Origin: an uncultured Sphingomonadaceae bacterium
GTDB lineage: Bacteria > Pseudomonadota > Alphaproteobacteria > Sphingomonadales > Sphingomonadaceae
Reading direction: 5' to 3'
Assembly: GCA_947499255.1 (NCBI GenBank)
Contig: CANMNF010000003.1
Location: forward strand, 372,001-436,000
Length of the DNA: 64,000 nucleotides
Of the stretch, positions 54,345 through 63,520 are shown piece by piece. The position numbers were made by a program, and so were the translations under genes. The notes under the pieces were generated by a model that saw only the letters and a list, made by a program, of their open reading frames with translations, was not told where the DNA came from and did no database searches. Each line of letters opens with the position of its first letter. Position 1 is the first letter of the stretch.

Positions 54345-55646
54345 ATGCGTATCGTGATGATCGGCACCGGCTATGTCGGCCTAGTCTCGGGCGCTTGCTT
54401 TGCTGATTTTGGCCATGACGTCGTGTGCGTCGATAAGGATGCAAGCAAAGTCGATGCGTTGCTTGATGGACGTATCCCGATTTTTGAACCGGGTCTTGAA
54501 GCTTTGGTGGCTAAGAATGTCGAAGCCGGACGGCTGGCCTTTACGCTTGATCTTGCCACCGCTTTGCCGGAAGCGGACGCGGTGTTTATCGCGGTGGGCA
54601 CCCCATCGCGGCGCGGCGATGGCCATGCGGATTTGTCCTTCGTTCATGCCGCAGCGCGCGAAATGGCATCGCATCTGCGCGAAGGCACAGTTGTTGTCAC
54701 CAAATCCACCGTTCCCGTGGGCACAGGCGATGATGTGCAACGCATTATCGCAGAGGAATGCCCCGCACTTGATTTCCACGTCGCTTCCAATCCAGAATTT
54801 CTGCGCGAAGGGGCTGCAATTGCGGATTTCAAAAGGCCAGATCGCGTTGTTGTTGGCGTTGATAGCGAAGAGGCAGAGCGTGTCCTTCAGGAAATATACC
54901 GTCCGCTAACCCGCAATGATTCGCCGCTGATCATTATGAGCAGGCGCGGTGCGGAGCTTACCAAATATGCCGCCAACGCTTTCCTGGCGACCAAGATCAG
55001 CTTCATCAATGAAATCGCTGACCTGTGCGAAAAAGTGGGCGCAGATGTGCGCGATGTGGCCAAAGGCATTGGTCTGGATGAACGCATTGGCCCACGCTTT
55101 TTGCAACCCGGCCCCGGCTATGGCGGTTCGTGCTTTCCCAAAGATACGCTGGCGCTGCTCAAGACCGGGCATGATTACGAAGCGCCTTTGCGTATCGTGG
55201 AATCGGTGGTGGCCAGCAATGATCTTCGCAAACGCGCGATGGGGCGAAAAGTTGTTCAGGCGCTTGGCGGTGATACGCATGGCAAAACGGTTGGCGTGCT
55301 TGGGCTCACGTTCAAGGCGAATACCGATGACATGCGCGATAGCCCCGCGATCAGCGTGGTGCAGGCGTTGCAGGATGCCGGTATCACAGTGCGCGCGCAC
55401 GATCCTGAAGGCATGGATCAAGCCAAGGCCGTGCTGAGCAACGTGACCTATTGCAGCGATCCTTATGAAGCGCTGGACGGCGCAGATGCGGCTGTGATCG
55501 TGACCGAATGGGACGCGTTTCGCGCGCTCGATATCGAACGGGTGAAATCGCTTTTGTCCAAGCCGATAATGGTGGACCTGCGCAATCTGTACAGCCGCGG
55601 CGATATGGAGCGCGCTGGCTTCAGCTATGTCGGAGTGGGGCGGTAA
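54345..55646 (+). CDS. ugd: UDP-glucose 6-dehydrogenase
   Basis: A 433-aa enzyme that makes UDP-glucuronate, a precursor for capsule, glycosphingolipid and exopolysaccharide sugars. The N-terminal Rossmann motif MIGTGYVGLVSGACFADFG is followed by SNPEFLREGAAIADF and the active-site Cys263 in GYGGSCFPKDT. GLTFKANTDDMRDSP then closes the nucleotide domain. The sphingolipid link fits a sphingomonad but is only inferred. It has a 98-base upstream gap and is the last plus-strand gene before tRNA-Thr. Confidence 0.97.
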   Translation: MRIVMIGTGYVGLVSGACFADFGHDVVCVDKDASKVDALLDGRIPIFEPGLEALVAKNVEAGRLAFTLDLATALPEADAVFIAVGTPSRRGDGHADLSFVHAAAREMASHLREGTVVVTKSTVPVGTGDDVQRIIAEECPALDFHVASNPEFLREGAAIADFKRPDRVVVGVDSEEAERVLQEIYRPLTRNDSPLIIMSRRGAELTKYAANAFLATKISFINEIADLCEKVGADVRDVAKGIGLDERIGPRFLQPGPGYGGSCFPKDTLALLKTGHDYEAPLRIVESVVASNDLRKRAMGRKVVQALGGDTHGKTVGVLGLTFKANTDDMRDSPAISVVQALQDAGITVRAHDPEGMDQAKAVLSNVTYCSDPYEALDGADAAVIVTEWDAFRALDIERVKSLLSKPIMVDLRNLYSRGDMERAGFSYVGVGR

Positions 55647-55713
55647 CACATCCTATGCGGCTGGCCGCAAAGCCAGCGCATATTTCACCCAGCGGTTTGA
55701 AACGCGATGACAA

Positions 55714-55789
<76 letters not shown>

Positions 55790-55846
55790 GCGCCATATTT
55801 GCCCTATCGCTTCACTGCGTGAAGGCAAGTTGCGCAGCCCTTTGTC

Positions 55847-56716
55847 CTAGATTGCGCCGAAGGTCCAGCCCTCTGTTTGCGCAATTTGCGATGTGAGGCC
55901 CTTTGGTGCCCAAAGTTCGCGCTTGTGCGCCACGTTGCGCAGCCAGGCCGCAGTGATCAAAGCATCGCTCGTGTGGTCGTCCATCGCGCCTGTGCCTTGG
56001 ACGGGCGGGCTGCCCAAATTGCGCAGCGCCTCGTTCAGCGCCTCATAGCTGCGCAGCTTGCTGGTAGACGCAGTGCGGCCAGCAGCAATCGCGGCCAACG
56101 CCGTGTATATCTCAACCACAACACAGCCGCGTTCCGGCAGCGGATCAATCGGCCATACCGGCAAAGTGCCACGCAACCGATGCAGCATTCGCATCCCGGT
56201 GAGCGAGGATTTCCCAACCTGCGCCGCGCCCACCAGATTGAAATTTGAATACGGCTTGCACCCTTGTGCCTCCTGCGCGCGTTCGGTTACACGCAGTCGC
56301 CCGCGTCCGCCTCCAAACAATGCGCCTTCGCGCCCGCCATGCCGCCGGAAATATGGCGCAAAATCAGGATGATCGACAAAGCTTGTCGCGCCGAGGTGAT
56401 CGTCGTTTGCGCAAACCTTATCGATCAACTGCCACAGATCAGGCGCGGTGCGGGGGCTTTGTGGATGGCCGGGCAGGTAAGCGCCTTCATCGCAGAACGG
56501 CAGAGCGATCCCCAGATCAAGACCGACCAGCGTATCGCGCGGCAAAGCATCGCGCAGTACCGTTAGAACGTCATCGCGCGCCCAGCCACGTTCTTGCTTG
56601 ATAAGCACTGGCGGACCACCCGCAGCATCGGCAATCGCCATCGCAATCGTCTTATGCCGCGCACCTTTTGCACCCGACCAGTCAATCGCGATGTAGTGTG
56701 AAAAGCGCCTGCTCAA
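55847..56716 (-). CDS. Predicted DUF429-like RNase H-fold protein
   Basis: A protein of about 289 aa. From a TTG start at 56716 the acidic residues are arranged like an RNase H/RuvC fold: Asp12 in YIAIDWSGAKG, Asp67 in VGLDLGIALPF, Glu202 in VVVEIYTALAA, and Asp247/Asp251 in DDHTSDALITAAWL. This resembles DUF429, a predicted nuclease family; substrate unknown. GAAQVGKSS at about 163-171 looks like a P-loop but sits in an unusual place and may be coincidental. A GTG at 56743 is an alternative start. The TTG overlaps the lipoprotein stop (TTGA), putting it in the rarA operon. Family call by eye, moderate certainty. Confidence 0.7.
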   Translation of the reverse strand: MSRRFSHYIAIDWSGAKGARHKTIAMAIADAAGGPPVLIKQERGWARDDVLTVLRDALPRDTLVGLDLGIALPFCDEGAYLPGHPQSPRTAPDLWQLIDKVCANDDHLGATSFVDHPDFAPYFRRHGGREGALFGGGRGRLRVTERAQEAQGCKPYSNFNLVGAAQVGKSSLTGMRMLHRLRGTLPVWPIDPLPERGCVVVEIYTALAAIAAGRTASTSKLRSYEALNEALRNLGSPPVQGTGAMDDHTSDALITAAWLRNVAHKRELWAPKGLTSQIAQTEGWTFGAI

Positions 56717-57468
56717 TCGCACATACCTTGGCGGATGTTCCACCCTTCGTTCTCAGCGAAAGCGAACGTCAGCTGGTCGCTACCGAGGGCGTTTTCTGGA
56801 TGTGTGTTCGACGGCGTCGCAGTCACTTCGAAACAGCTCTCCCCGACCCAGCGCGAGAATTGCCAACGGCCTGCTTCAATCCAATATTCCTCTGGAAGGT
56901 CGCCTTTGTCATCGGCAACGTTCAGGAAAATCGGTTCAATGGGCGTTTTGGTCGTATCCCAAATGCCCACGCCTTCAAGTCCGCCCCAGCCCACCTCGGA
57001 GATTTGAATGGCAGCCATGCGCTCCCTCGCGGGCGAAAATACCGGAGCTGCGCCGGTATCAAACATCACCCCGTCACCGCGCCGGTCAAAGAAGAAGTAA
57101 CCAAAAGCCTCGTACCCGTCCCAGTCGATGCCGAGGAAACGATCGTCTTCTATGTAGCCGATTGCTCGGATTTTGCTGACCCAGACGCGATCCACGCAGA
57201 TTGTGCTGCCACTTTCGGTCAACACGGCAAGGCTGGTCTCGCTGACCTCCGCAATAGAAGTAAACGGCTCAGCGATTTCCAGTTCTGCAGAGCCTTCAGG
57301 TTCCCATTCCTGCGCTTGTCGAGTGTCATCGCACATCGCCACGTCGGGTTTGGCATTGCTTACGATTGGCACACCAAAATCGAGTTCCTGAGGTTCCTCG
57401 ACTGCCGGAGCGTTGCAGCCTGATATGAAGAATGCGGCAAGGGAAGTAGCAGCAAAGGAAGGTCTCAT
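56713..57468 (-). CDS. Predicted lipoprotein, unassigned
   Basis: A 251-aa protein that begins MRPSFAATSLAAFFISGC, a lipoprotein signal with acylated Cys18. The body is acidic and rich in aromatic residues (GIDWDGYEAFGYFFFDRRGD, GWGGLEGVGIWDTTK). Paired cysteines (in VAMCDD, STICVD, ESCFEV and the C-terminal GMCD) suggest disulfides. No family is recognised. It lies between rarA and the DUF429-like gene with ATGA and TTGA overlaps on either side, so it is co-translated with two predicted DNA-handling proteins, which is odd for a lipoprotein. Confidence 0.75.
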   Translation of the reverse strand: MRPSFAATSLAAFFISGCNAPAVEEPQELDFGVPIVSNAKPDVAMCDDTRQAQEWEPEGSAELEIAEPFTSIAEVSETSLAVLTESGSTICVDRVWVSKIRAIGYIEDDRFLGIDWDGYEAFGYFFFDRRGDGVMFDTGAAPVFSPARERMAAIQISEVGWGGLEGVGIWDTTKTPIEPIFLNVADDKGDLPEEYWIEAGRWQFSRWVGESCFEVTATPSNTHPENALGSDQLTFAFAENEGWNIRQGMCD

Positions 57469-58787
57469 GATTGCCGCTCCGTCCGCAGCTTATCCCAATA
57501 AGCGATGCGTTCGCGTACTTTGCGTTCAAAGCCGCGCTCTACCGGCTCGTAAAACGTTTGCGGTTCCATTTCTGCAGGCCAGTAATTGTCGCCGGAAAAG
57601 CCACCTTGTGCATCGTGATCATAGGTGTAGCCTTCGCCGTAACCGACATCTTTCATCAGTTTGGTCGGCGCGTTGACGATGTTCATGGGCGGCATCAAAC
57701 TGCCTGTTTCCTTCGCGCTATTCCACGCGGCCTTTTGCGCTTTGTAAGCGGCGTTCGATTTGGGCGCGGTGGCGAGATAGAGGCAGGCCTGGGCAAGGGC
57801 AAGTTCGCCTTCGGGGGAGCCCAAAAACTGATACGCATCCTTCGCTGCCAGGCATTGTTGCAAAGCTTGCGGATCGGCCAGCCCTATGTCCTCAACCGCC
57901 ATACGCACCAATCTGCGGGCAAGGAAAAGTGGCTCTTCCCCGGCTGTGATCATGCGTGCGAGATAATAAAGCGCGGCTTGCGGATCAGACCCGCGCACCG
58001 CTTTATGTAAGGCGGAAATGAGGTTGTAATGGCCTTCACGATCCTTGTCGTAAACGGCCACGCGGCGCTGCAAAAATTGGCCCAGGCTTGCCGGATCAAG
58101 CGGCGCATCGATTTTAGCGGCATATAGCGTTTCGGCTTGATTGAGCAGAAACCGCCCATCGCCATCCGCGCTTGCGATCAAGGCTGAACGCGCAGCATCG
58201 GTGAGAGGCAGGGGGCCTTCAAGCGCCTCTGCACGGGTGAGCAATTCGCCAAGCGCGCGCGCATCAAGCCGGTGCAAGATCAGCACCTGTGCACGGCTGA
58301 GCAGGGCAGCGTTGAGTTCGAAGCTGGGGTTCTCAGTCGTCGCGCCGACAAGGGTCACTGTGCCACGCTCAACAAAAGGCAAAAAGCCATCCTGCTGCGC
58401 GCGGTTGAAACGGTGTATCTCGTCTACGAAAAGCAGCGTGCGCTGCCCCGCTTTGCGCGCCGTTTCAGCAGCGGCGAAGGCTTTTTTGAGGTCGGCGACG
58501 CCGGTGAATACCGCGCTTACCGCTTCATATCGCATCCCCACACTATCGGCGAGCAGGCGCGCCATGCTGGTTTTTCCCGTCCCCGGTGGCCCCCACAAGA
58601 TGATGCTGGACAGCTTGCCTGCAGCAACCATTCGCCCGATTGCGCCATCTTCTCCGGTGAGGTGATCCTGCCCGATAATCTCGCCCAGCGATTGCGGCCG
58701 CAAACGATCAGCAAGCGGCGCATCTTCACTTGGCGCAGCGTCACCTTTTGAAGACGGGGGAGGGTCATCGGCGAAGAGGTCAGCCAT
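57465..58787 (-). CDS. rarA: Replication-associated recombination protein A
   Basis: A 440-aa AAA+ ATPase (MgsA/RarA) acting at stalled replication forks, related to clamp loaders. It has Walker A GPPGTGKTS (66-74), Walker B in LLFVDEIHRFNRAQQD, sensor stretch TTENPSFELN and the C-terminal tetramerisation domain (YGEGYTYDHDAQGGFSGDNY). The length is normal. It is first in a three-gene minus-strand unit, linked to the lipoprotein by ATGA. The glycosyltransferase gene precedes it after 60 bases on the same strand. Confidence 0.96.
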   Translation of the reverse strand: MADLFADDPPPSSKGDAAPSEDAPLADRLRPQSLGEIIGQDHLTGEDGAIGRMVAAGKLSSIILWGPPGTGKTSMARLLADSVGMRYEAVSAVFTGVADLKKAFAAAETARKAGQRTLLFVDEIHRFNRAQQDGFLPFVERGTVTLVGATTENPSFELNAALLSRAQVLILHRLDARALGELLTRAEALEGPLPLTDAARSALIASADGDGRFLLNQAETLYAAKIDAPLDPASLGQFLQRRVAVYDKDREGHYNLISALHKAVRGSDPQAALYYLARMITAGEEPLFLARRLVRMAVEDIGLADPQALQQCLAAKDAYQFLGSPEGELALAQACLYLATAPKSNAAYKAQKAAWNSAKETGSLMPPMNIVNAPTKLMKDVGYGEGYTYDHDAQGGFSGDNYWPAEMEPQTFYEPVERGFERKVRERIAYWDKLRTERQS

Positions 58788-58847
58788 TTGGCTTATCTAG
58801 CAAAGCGTGCCGGCATTGCCACGGCGATTTGGGTGATCACGCTGGAG

Positions 58848-60038
58848 CTATTTTTCTACGCCCGAGCAATGCGCCAGTGCGCCAGTTTGCGCAGAAGAGC
58901 GGGCTGCCAATAGGCGCAAATATGCGTCAGCCACCGCGCCATTGATCGCATCCCAGCTATATTCACGGCTGCGCAATTCGCCCGCTTGCCCGTGGGCGGT
59001 GCGCAAATCTGGATTGTGAATGTAGCTTTCGATGACATCAGCAAAAGCCTGCGCTTGGCCAGGTTCCACCAAACGCCCTGTTTCGCCATCGCGCACCAGG
59101 CTGGTACTGCCCGTCGCGCGCGCGGCGATGACGGGCAGGCCGCAAGCCATGGCCTCCAGCGTTACATTGCCAAACGTTTCGGTCACGCTGGGATTTAGCA
59201 GCATATCCATGCTGGCGACTGCGCGGCCCAGATCGGGACCTTTTTGAAAGCCTACAAAGATCGCTTCGGGCACTTGCTCGGTAAAGAAGTCCTTGGCTGG
59301 CCCTTCGCCGATCACCAACACTTTGAAAGGCACCCCGCGTTCGCGCAAATTGGTGACCGTTTCAGCAAAAACATCGATCCCTTTTTCAAGGACCAAGCGC
59401 CCGAGAAAACCGATTGCGACTTCATCATCGCCAATGCCAAGTTCGCGCCGCCAAGCCAGATCGCGGCGTGATGGATCGAAAATGTCGCGGTCCACACCGC
59501 GTGCCCAAATGCTGATATCATCGCCCATGCCTTGTTCGCGAAGGACCGCCGCCATGCTTTCTGACGGGGCAACCAAGGCATCGCAGCGATTGTAAAAGCG
59601 GCGCAAAATCGCTTCGGCAACAGGCTCCAAAAACGCCATATTGTAATAGCGCGGATATGTTTCGAACCGGGTATGGACAGAGGCAAGGATCGGCAGTTTG
59701 CGATCAAGTGCCCAGCTGACCGCGCGGTGCCCGGAAACATCGGGCGAGGCGACGTGGACGATATTGGGATTAAACTCTTCCAGATCGCGCTTCACTTCCC
59801 CAAAAAGGCCAAGCGGGAAGCGATATTCCCCGCGTCCGGGAAATGGCATGCTGGGCAGGCCGATCAGTTCGCCAGCAGGAGCGAAGGCGGGCGGTTCAAC
59901 CTTTGGCGAATACACACGCACATTCGCGCCCTGCCGCAGCAGGTAATCAACCAGCCGGTTCAGCGCCTGATTGGCCCCGTCTCGAACGTAGTTGTAATTG
60001 CCACTGAACAGGGCAACGCGAAGGTCGGTTAGATTCAT
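58848..60038 (-). CDS. Glycosyltransferase family 4 protein
   Basis: A GT-B enzyme of about 396 aa. The N-terminal half includes FSGNYNYVRDGANQALNRL and HVASPDVSGHRAV. The C-terminal half has the GT4 nucleotide-sugar motif (GFLGRLVLEKGIDVFAETV, PSVTETFGNVTLEAMACGLP). It probably adds a sugar to a lipid or phospholipid, for example a mannosyl transfer, but donor and acceptor are not determinable. The ATG at 60038 (MNLTDLRVALFSG) sets the fold correctly; the frame is open upstream to 60221. It is divergent from the thioredoxin gene. Confidence 0.92.
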   Translation of the reverse strand: MNLTDLRVALFSGNYNYVRDGANQALNRLVDYLLRQGANVRVYSPKVEPPAFAPAGELIGLPSMPFPGRGEYRFPLGLFGEVKRDLEEFNPNIVHVASPDVSGHRAVSWALDRKLPILASVHTRFETYPRYYNMAFLEPVAEAILRRFYNRCDALVAPSESMAAVLREQGMGDDISIWARGVDRDIFDPSRRDLAWRRELGIGDDEVAIGFLGRLVLEKGIDVFAETVTNLRERGVPFKVLVIGEGPAKDFFTEQVPEAIFVGFQKGPDLGRAVASMDMLLNPSVTETFGNVTLEAMACGLPVIAARATGSTSLVRDGETGRLVEPGQAQAFADVIESYIHNPDLRTAHGQAGELRSREYSWDAINGAVADAYLRLLAARSSAQTGALAHCSGVEK

Positions 60039-60255
60039 GGCAAAGCGCTTTAGGCTAGTGACACGCAATTGGCGAGGGGATCGCGTTGGTTGATGGAATG
60101 CGTGCCCAGAAATAGCTGTGAATAATTTTTCGCAGACGTCCCGCAGTATGGAGCGGCGTGAGGGTTTGGCACGGCTTGATACGGCTTGTGTAACCATTGC
60201 CGGGCTATTGGCGAAAACCATGATACTCGCTCAATATTTGGGAAGCTCAATAATT

Positions 60256-60651
60256 ATGAAAAATATCAAATCTCTCATTCTCGCCATCGTTGCGCTGTTT
60301 GCAGTTCTCCCCATGGCCGCATCTGCTGCGGTTGGCTGGAGCAATTATTCCGCCTCCAGTTTCTCCGCTGCGCAAGAACAGGGCAAAACCATCATCGTTG
60401 ATGTCTATGCCGATTGGTGCCCCACATGCCGCGCGCAAGCTCCTATCCTTGATGAGCTGCGCAAGGATGAACGCCTCGCTGATGCCGTGTTTATTCGCGT
60501 GAATTATGATGATGATAAAGCATTTCTTCGCGCACACCGTATCCCGCGCCAATCCACCATTCTGGTGTTTGAAGGCGGCGAAGAAAAAGCCCGCTCTATC
60601 GCGGAAACCAACCGTGATCGGTTGCGCACGATGATCATCGGCGCGCTTTAA
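60256..60651 (+). CDS. Periplasmic thioredoxin-like protein
   Basis: A 131-aa protein with a signal peptide or anchor (SLILAIVALFAVLPMAASAA) and a thioredoxin fold with the active site WCPTC (Cys55, Cys58). DVYADWCPTCRAQAPILDEL matches the C-terminal domain of DsbD (DsbD-gamma). IPRQSTILVFEGGEE has the family cis-Pro-like segment. ccdA follows after 51 bases. Together the two look like a split DsbD that brings electrons from cytoplasmic thioredoxin to periplasmic disulfides. The ATG at 60256 is chosen as the signal begins there. Confidence 0.88.
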   Translation: MKNIKSLILAIVALFAVLPMAASAAVGWSNYSASSFSAAQEQGKTIIVDVYADWCPTCRAQAPILDELRKDERLADAVFIRVNYDDDKAFLRAHRIPRQSTILVFEGGEEKARSIAETNRDRLRTMIIGAL

Positions 60652-60702
60652 GCGAACCGCATTTCGCATTTGTTCCAAAGCTTGCAATGAAAGCCTAATC
60701 CC

Positions 60703-61422
60703 ATGCTCTCCAGCATCGCTCTTGCTTTCGTTGCAGGCCTTGTGACGATCCTGAACCCCTGCGTCCTGCCGTTGGTGCCGATCATTATCACCACCGCTTT
60801 GAACAAAAGCCGGTGGGGACCGATGGCGCTGGCGGCGGGATTGGTATTGTCCTTCTCCATCTTTGGTCTGCTGGTGCTCGCCTTTGGCTTTTCTGTCGGC
60901 ATTGATGGCGGTCTGGTCAGGCAAATCGCTGGCGGATTGCTGGTGCTTGCTGGATTTGTCCTGCTGGTGCCGCGCGCACAAATGGCGTTAAGCGGGTTTG
61001 CCGCGCCTTTGACCAGTCGCGGGCAGCAATTGCTGGGCAAGACGAGCGGTGATGGCGTGGTTGGTCAGTTTCTGGTCGGCGCTTTGCTTGGCCTTGTTTG
61101 GGCGCCGTGTGTTGGCCCGACTTTGGGCGTCGCGATTGCGGCTGCTGCGCAGGGTGAGAGTTTGCTCTCATCATTCCTGATTTTCTTGGTTTTTGGGCTT
61201 GGCGTTGCCGCATCCATCCTTGGCTTTGCTTATGGCTCACGCAAGGCGCTGGGCAATAAAGCCAAGGCATTGGCGCGCATTGCCAGCATCGCCAAGCCGA
61301 TGTTTGGTATAGCGGTGCTGCTGGTGGGCGTGATGGTACTAACCGGCTTTGACAAGGTGATCGAAATCGCCCTGCTCAACGTCATGCCGCAAAGTCTGAT
61401 CGAGTTTACTACGCGCTTTTAA
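60703..61422 (+). CDS. ccdA: Cytochrome c biogenesis protein CcdA/DsbD-beta
   Basis: A 239-aa membrane protein with six likely helices that carries electrons across the inner membrane. The conserved redox cysteines are Cys20 in LNPCVLPLVP and Cys136 in WAPCVGPTLG, each in the expected helix. It lacks the periplasmic domains of full DsbD, so the upstream thioredoxin-like protein probably acts as its partner. The pair would support cytochrome c maturation, together with ccmA/ccmB elsewhere in the window. Confidence 0.93.
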   Translation: MLSSIALAFVAGLVTILNPCVLPLVPIIITTALNKSRWGPMALAAGLVLSFSIFGLLVLAFGFSVGIDGGLVRQIAGGLLVLAGFVLLVPRAQMALSGFAAPLTSRGQQLLGKTSGDGVVGQFLVGALLGLVWAPCVGPTLGVAIAAAAQGESLLSSFLIFLVFGLGVAASILGFAYGSRKALGNKAKALARIASIAKPMFGIAVLLVGVMVLTGFDKVIEIALLNVMPQSLIEFTTRF

Positions 61423-61478
61423 CGATAGAGGGCGCTTTTAATGACAAGGGCGGGGCTTTCGTCCCGCCCTCTATCGTT
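61421..61478. terminator. Bidirectional terminator region with nested hairpins
   Basis: Between the convergent ccdA and typA, AACGATAGAGGGCG (61421-61434) and CGCCCTCTATCGTT (61465-61478) form a perfect 14-bp inverted repeat with a 30-base interval. A second stem, AGGGCGGG (61447-61454) with CCCGCCCT (61463-61470), sits inside and competes for the same right-hand bases. The left arm overlaps the ccdA stop codon. A TTTTA run follows the left arm. Neither hairpin has a perfect U tract on the plus strand. Confidence 0.7.
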
Positions 61479-61515
61479 ATCAGGCCGTTTATAACTATCA
61501 GGCCCCTTATTGTAA

Positions 61516-63330
61516 CTAGGCCTTGCGCTTGTGGCGCTTGCGCTCATGCGGATCGAGATAGGATTTGCGCAGGCGGATATTTTCCGGCGTCACTTCGACC
61601 ATTTCATCATCATCGATATACGCGATGGCCTGTTCCAACGTCATCGCGCGTGGCGGCGTCAAACGGATGGCGTCATCTTTGCCAGAGCTGCGGAAGTTGG
61701 TGAGCTGTTTGGACTTCATCGGGTTGACTTCAAGATCATCGGGTTTGGCGTTTTCACCAATGATCATACCTTGATAAAGCTTTGTGCCTGAAGTGATGAA
61801 AAGCTCGCCACGGTCTTCAAGCATGTTGAGCGCGTAAGCGACGGCATCGCCGTTCTCCATTGAGATAAGCACGCCGTTCTGACGGCCCTCAATCTTGCCT
61901 TTGTACACGTCGTATTTTTCAAACAGACGGTTCATAATGCCAGTGCCGCGCGTGTCAGACAGGAATTCCCCATGATACCCGATCAGGCCACGTGACGGGG
62001 CGGAGAAGGTGATACGGGTCTTGCCTTGGCCAGACGGGCGCATTTCGGTCAGCTCGCCTTTGCGGCGCTGCATCTTTTCAACAACGGTGCCCGAATGTTC
62101 ATCATCCACATCGATGACGACGGTTTCATACGGCTCCTGCCGGACGCCATTTTCTTCGCGATACAGAACGCGCGGGCGCGAAATGCCAAGCTCAAACCCT
62201 TCGCGGCGCATTGTTTCAATCAACACGCCAAGCTGCAATTCGCCCCGGCCTGCAACTTCAAAACTGTCCTTGTCATCGCTTTCGGTAATGCGAATGGCGA
62301 CGTTCGTTTCTGCTTCACGGAACAAGCGATCGCGGATCATGCGGCTGGTAACCTTGTCCCCTTCGCGGCCCGCCAATGGGCTGTCATTCACGCTAAATCG
62401 CATGGCGAGGGTGGGGGGATCGATGGGCTGTGCGGCAATCGGCTCGCTCACAGCGGGATCTGCAACGGTGTTGGAAACGGTGGCCTTTTCCAGACCGGCG
62501 AGCGCAATGATATCGCCAGCGCGCGCGTTTTCCACCGGCACACGGTCCAGCCCGTCAAAGCTGAGCAGCTTGGTTGCGCGGCCCACTTCAACCACATTGC
62601 CTTCTGAATCGAGAGCATGGATCGGATCGTTCACTTTTACAGTGCCTGATTGCACGCGGCCTGTAAGCACGCGGCCCATAAAGTTATCGCGGTCCAGCAA
62701 GGTGGCGAGGAACGAGAACGGACCGCTTGCATCAAGGCCCGGCTCTGGCACGTGATTTACAATCAATTCAAACAACGGATCGAGCGTGCCTTCGCGGGTG
62801 TTTTCATCTTCGCTGGCATAACCATCGCGGCCTGATGCCCATAGAGATGGAAAATCGAGCTGTTCATCGGTTGCATCGAGGCTGGCGAACAGGTCAAACA
62901 CTTCATCGAGCACTTCTTGCGGGCGGGCATCGGGGCGATCGATTTTGTTGACCACGACAATGGGGCGCAGGCCAAGAGCGAGCGCTTTGCCGGTAACAAA
63001 TTTGGTTTGCGGCATCGGCCCTTCGGCAGAATCGACCAGCAGGATAACGCCATCGACCATCGACAAGATGCGTTCCACCTCGGCACCGAAATCGGCGTGA
63101 CCGGGAGTATCGACGATATTAATGCGCGTATCGCCCCATTCAACGCTGGTGCACTTTGCCAGAATGGTAATCCCACGCTCTTTTTCCAAATCGCCAGAAT
63201 CCATCGCGCGCTCTTCAATGCGCTGATTTTCGCGAAAAGTTCCTGATTGGCGGAATAATTGATCCACCAGAGTGGTTTTACCATGATCAACGTGGGCGAT
63301 AATCGCCACGTTGCGAAGAGGGGCTGACAT
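61516..63330 (-). CDS. typA: Translational GTPase TypA/BipA
   Basis: A 604-aa ribosome-associated GTPase involved in 50S assembly and stress and cold adaptation. The G domain has IIAHVDHGKTTLVDQLF, ERGITI, DTPGHADFGAEVERIL and NKIDRPDARP. The EF-Tu-like domain 2, the EF-G-like domains III/V and the C-terminal TypA domain (RGLIGYHGEFLSDTRGTGIM) follow. The C-terminus is basic (HERKRHKRKA). The ATG at 63330 (MSAPLRNVAI) is chosen; an ATG-like open frame continues upstream to 63492 but is not TypA-like. Confidence 0.97.
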   Translation of the reverse strand: MSAPLRNVAIIAHVDHGKTTLVDQLFRQSGTFRENQRIEERAMDSGDLEKERGITILAKCTSVEWGDTRINIVDTPGHADFGAEVERILSMVDGVILLVDSAEGPMPQTKFVTGKALALGLRPIVVVNKIDRPDARPQEVLDEVFDLFASLDATDEQLDFPSLWASGRDGYASEDENTREGTLDPLFELIVNHVPEPGLDASGPFSFLATLLDRDNFMGRVLTGRVQSGTVKVNDPIHALDSEGNVVEVGRATKLLSFDGLDRVPVENARAGDIIALAGLEKATVSNTVADPAVSEPIAAQPIDPPTLAMRFSVNDSPLAGREGDKVTSRMIRDRLFREAETNVAIRITESDDKDSFEVAGRGELQLGVLIETMRREGFELGISRPRVLYREENGVRQEPYETVVIDVDDEHSGTVVEKMQRRKGELTEMRPSGQGKTRITFSAPSRGLIGYHGEFLSDTRGTGIMNRLFEKYDVYKGKIEGRQNGVLISMENGDAVAYALNMLEDRGELFITSGTKLYQGMIIGENAKPDDLEVNPMKSKQLTNFRSSGKDDAIRLTPPRAMTLEQAIAYIDDDEMVEVTPENIRLRKSYLDPHERKRHKRKA

Positions 63331-63520
63331 AACTGAGTTCCTGCAATCTTGAGAAGGCGGGTTTGAGAAGGCGAGGCAAGGGCAATGCTGCACCTGCGAA
63401 AAATTTGTGCCGCCTCTAGCGAAGTGACGTGACACCTGCAAGCGGCAACGCAGCGTATGCGCGCCCGCGCGCTTTTGGCCGGCACTTGGCAAGCAATTTT
63501 CAAGCAGTTCGCAAGAGCGA

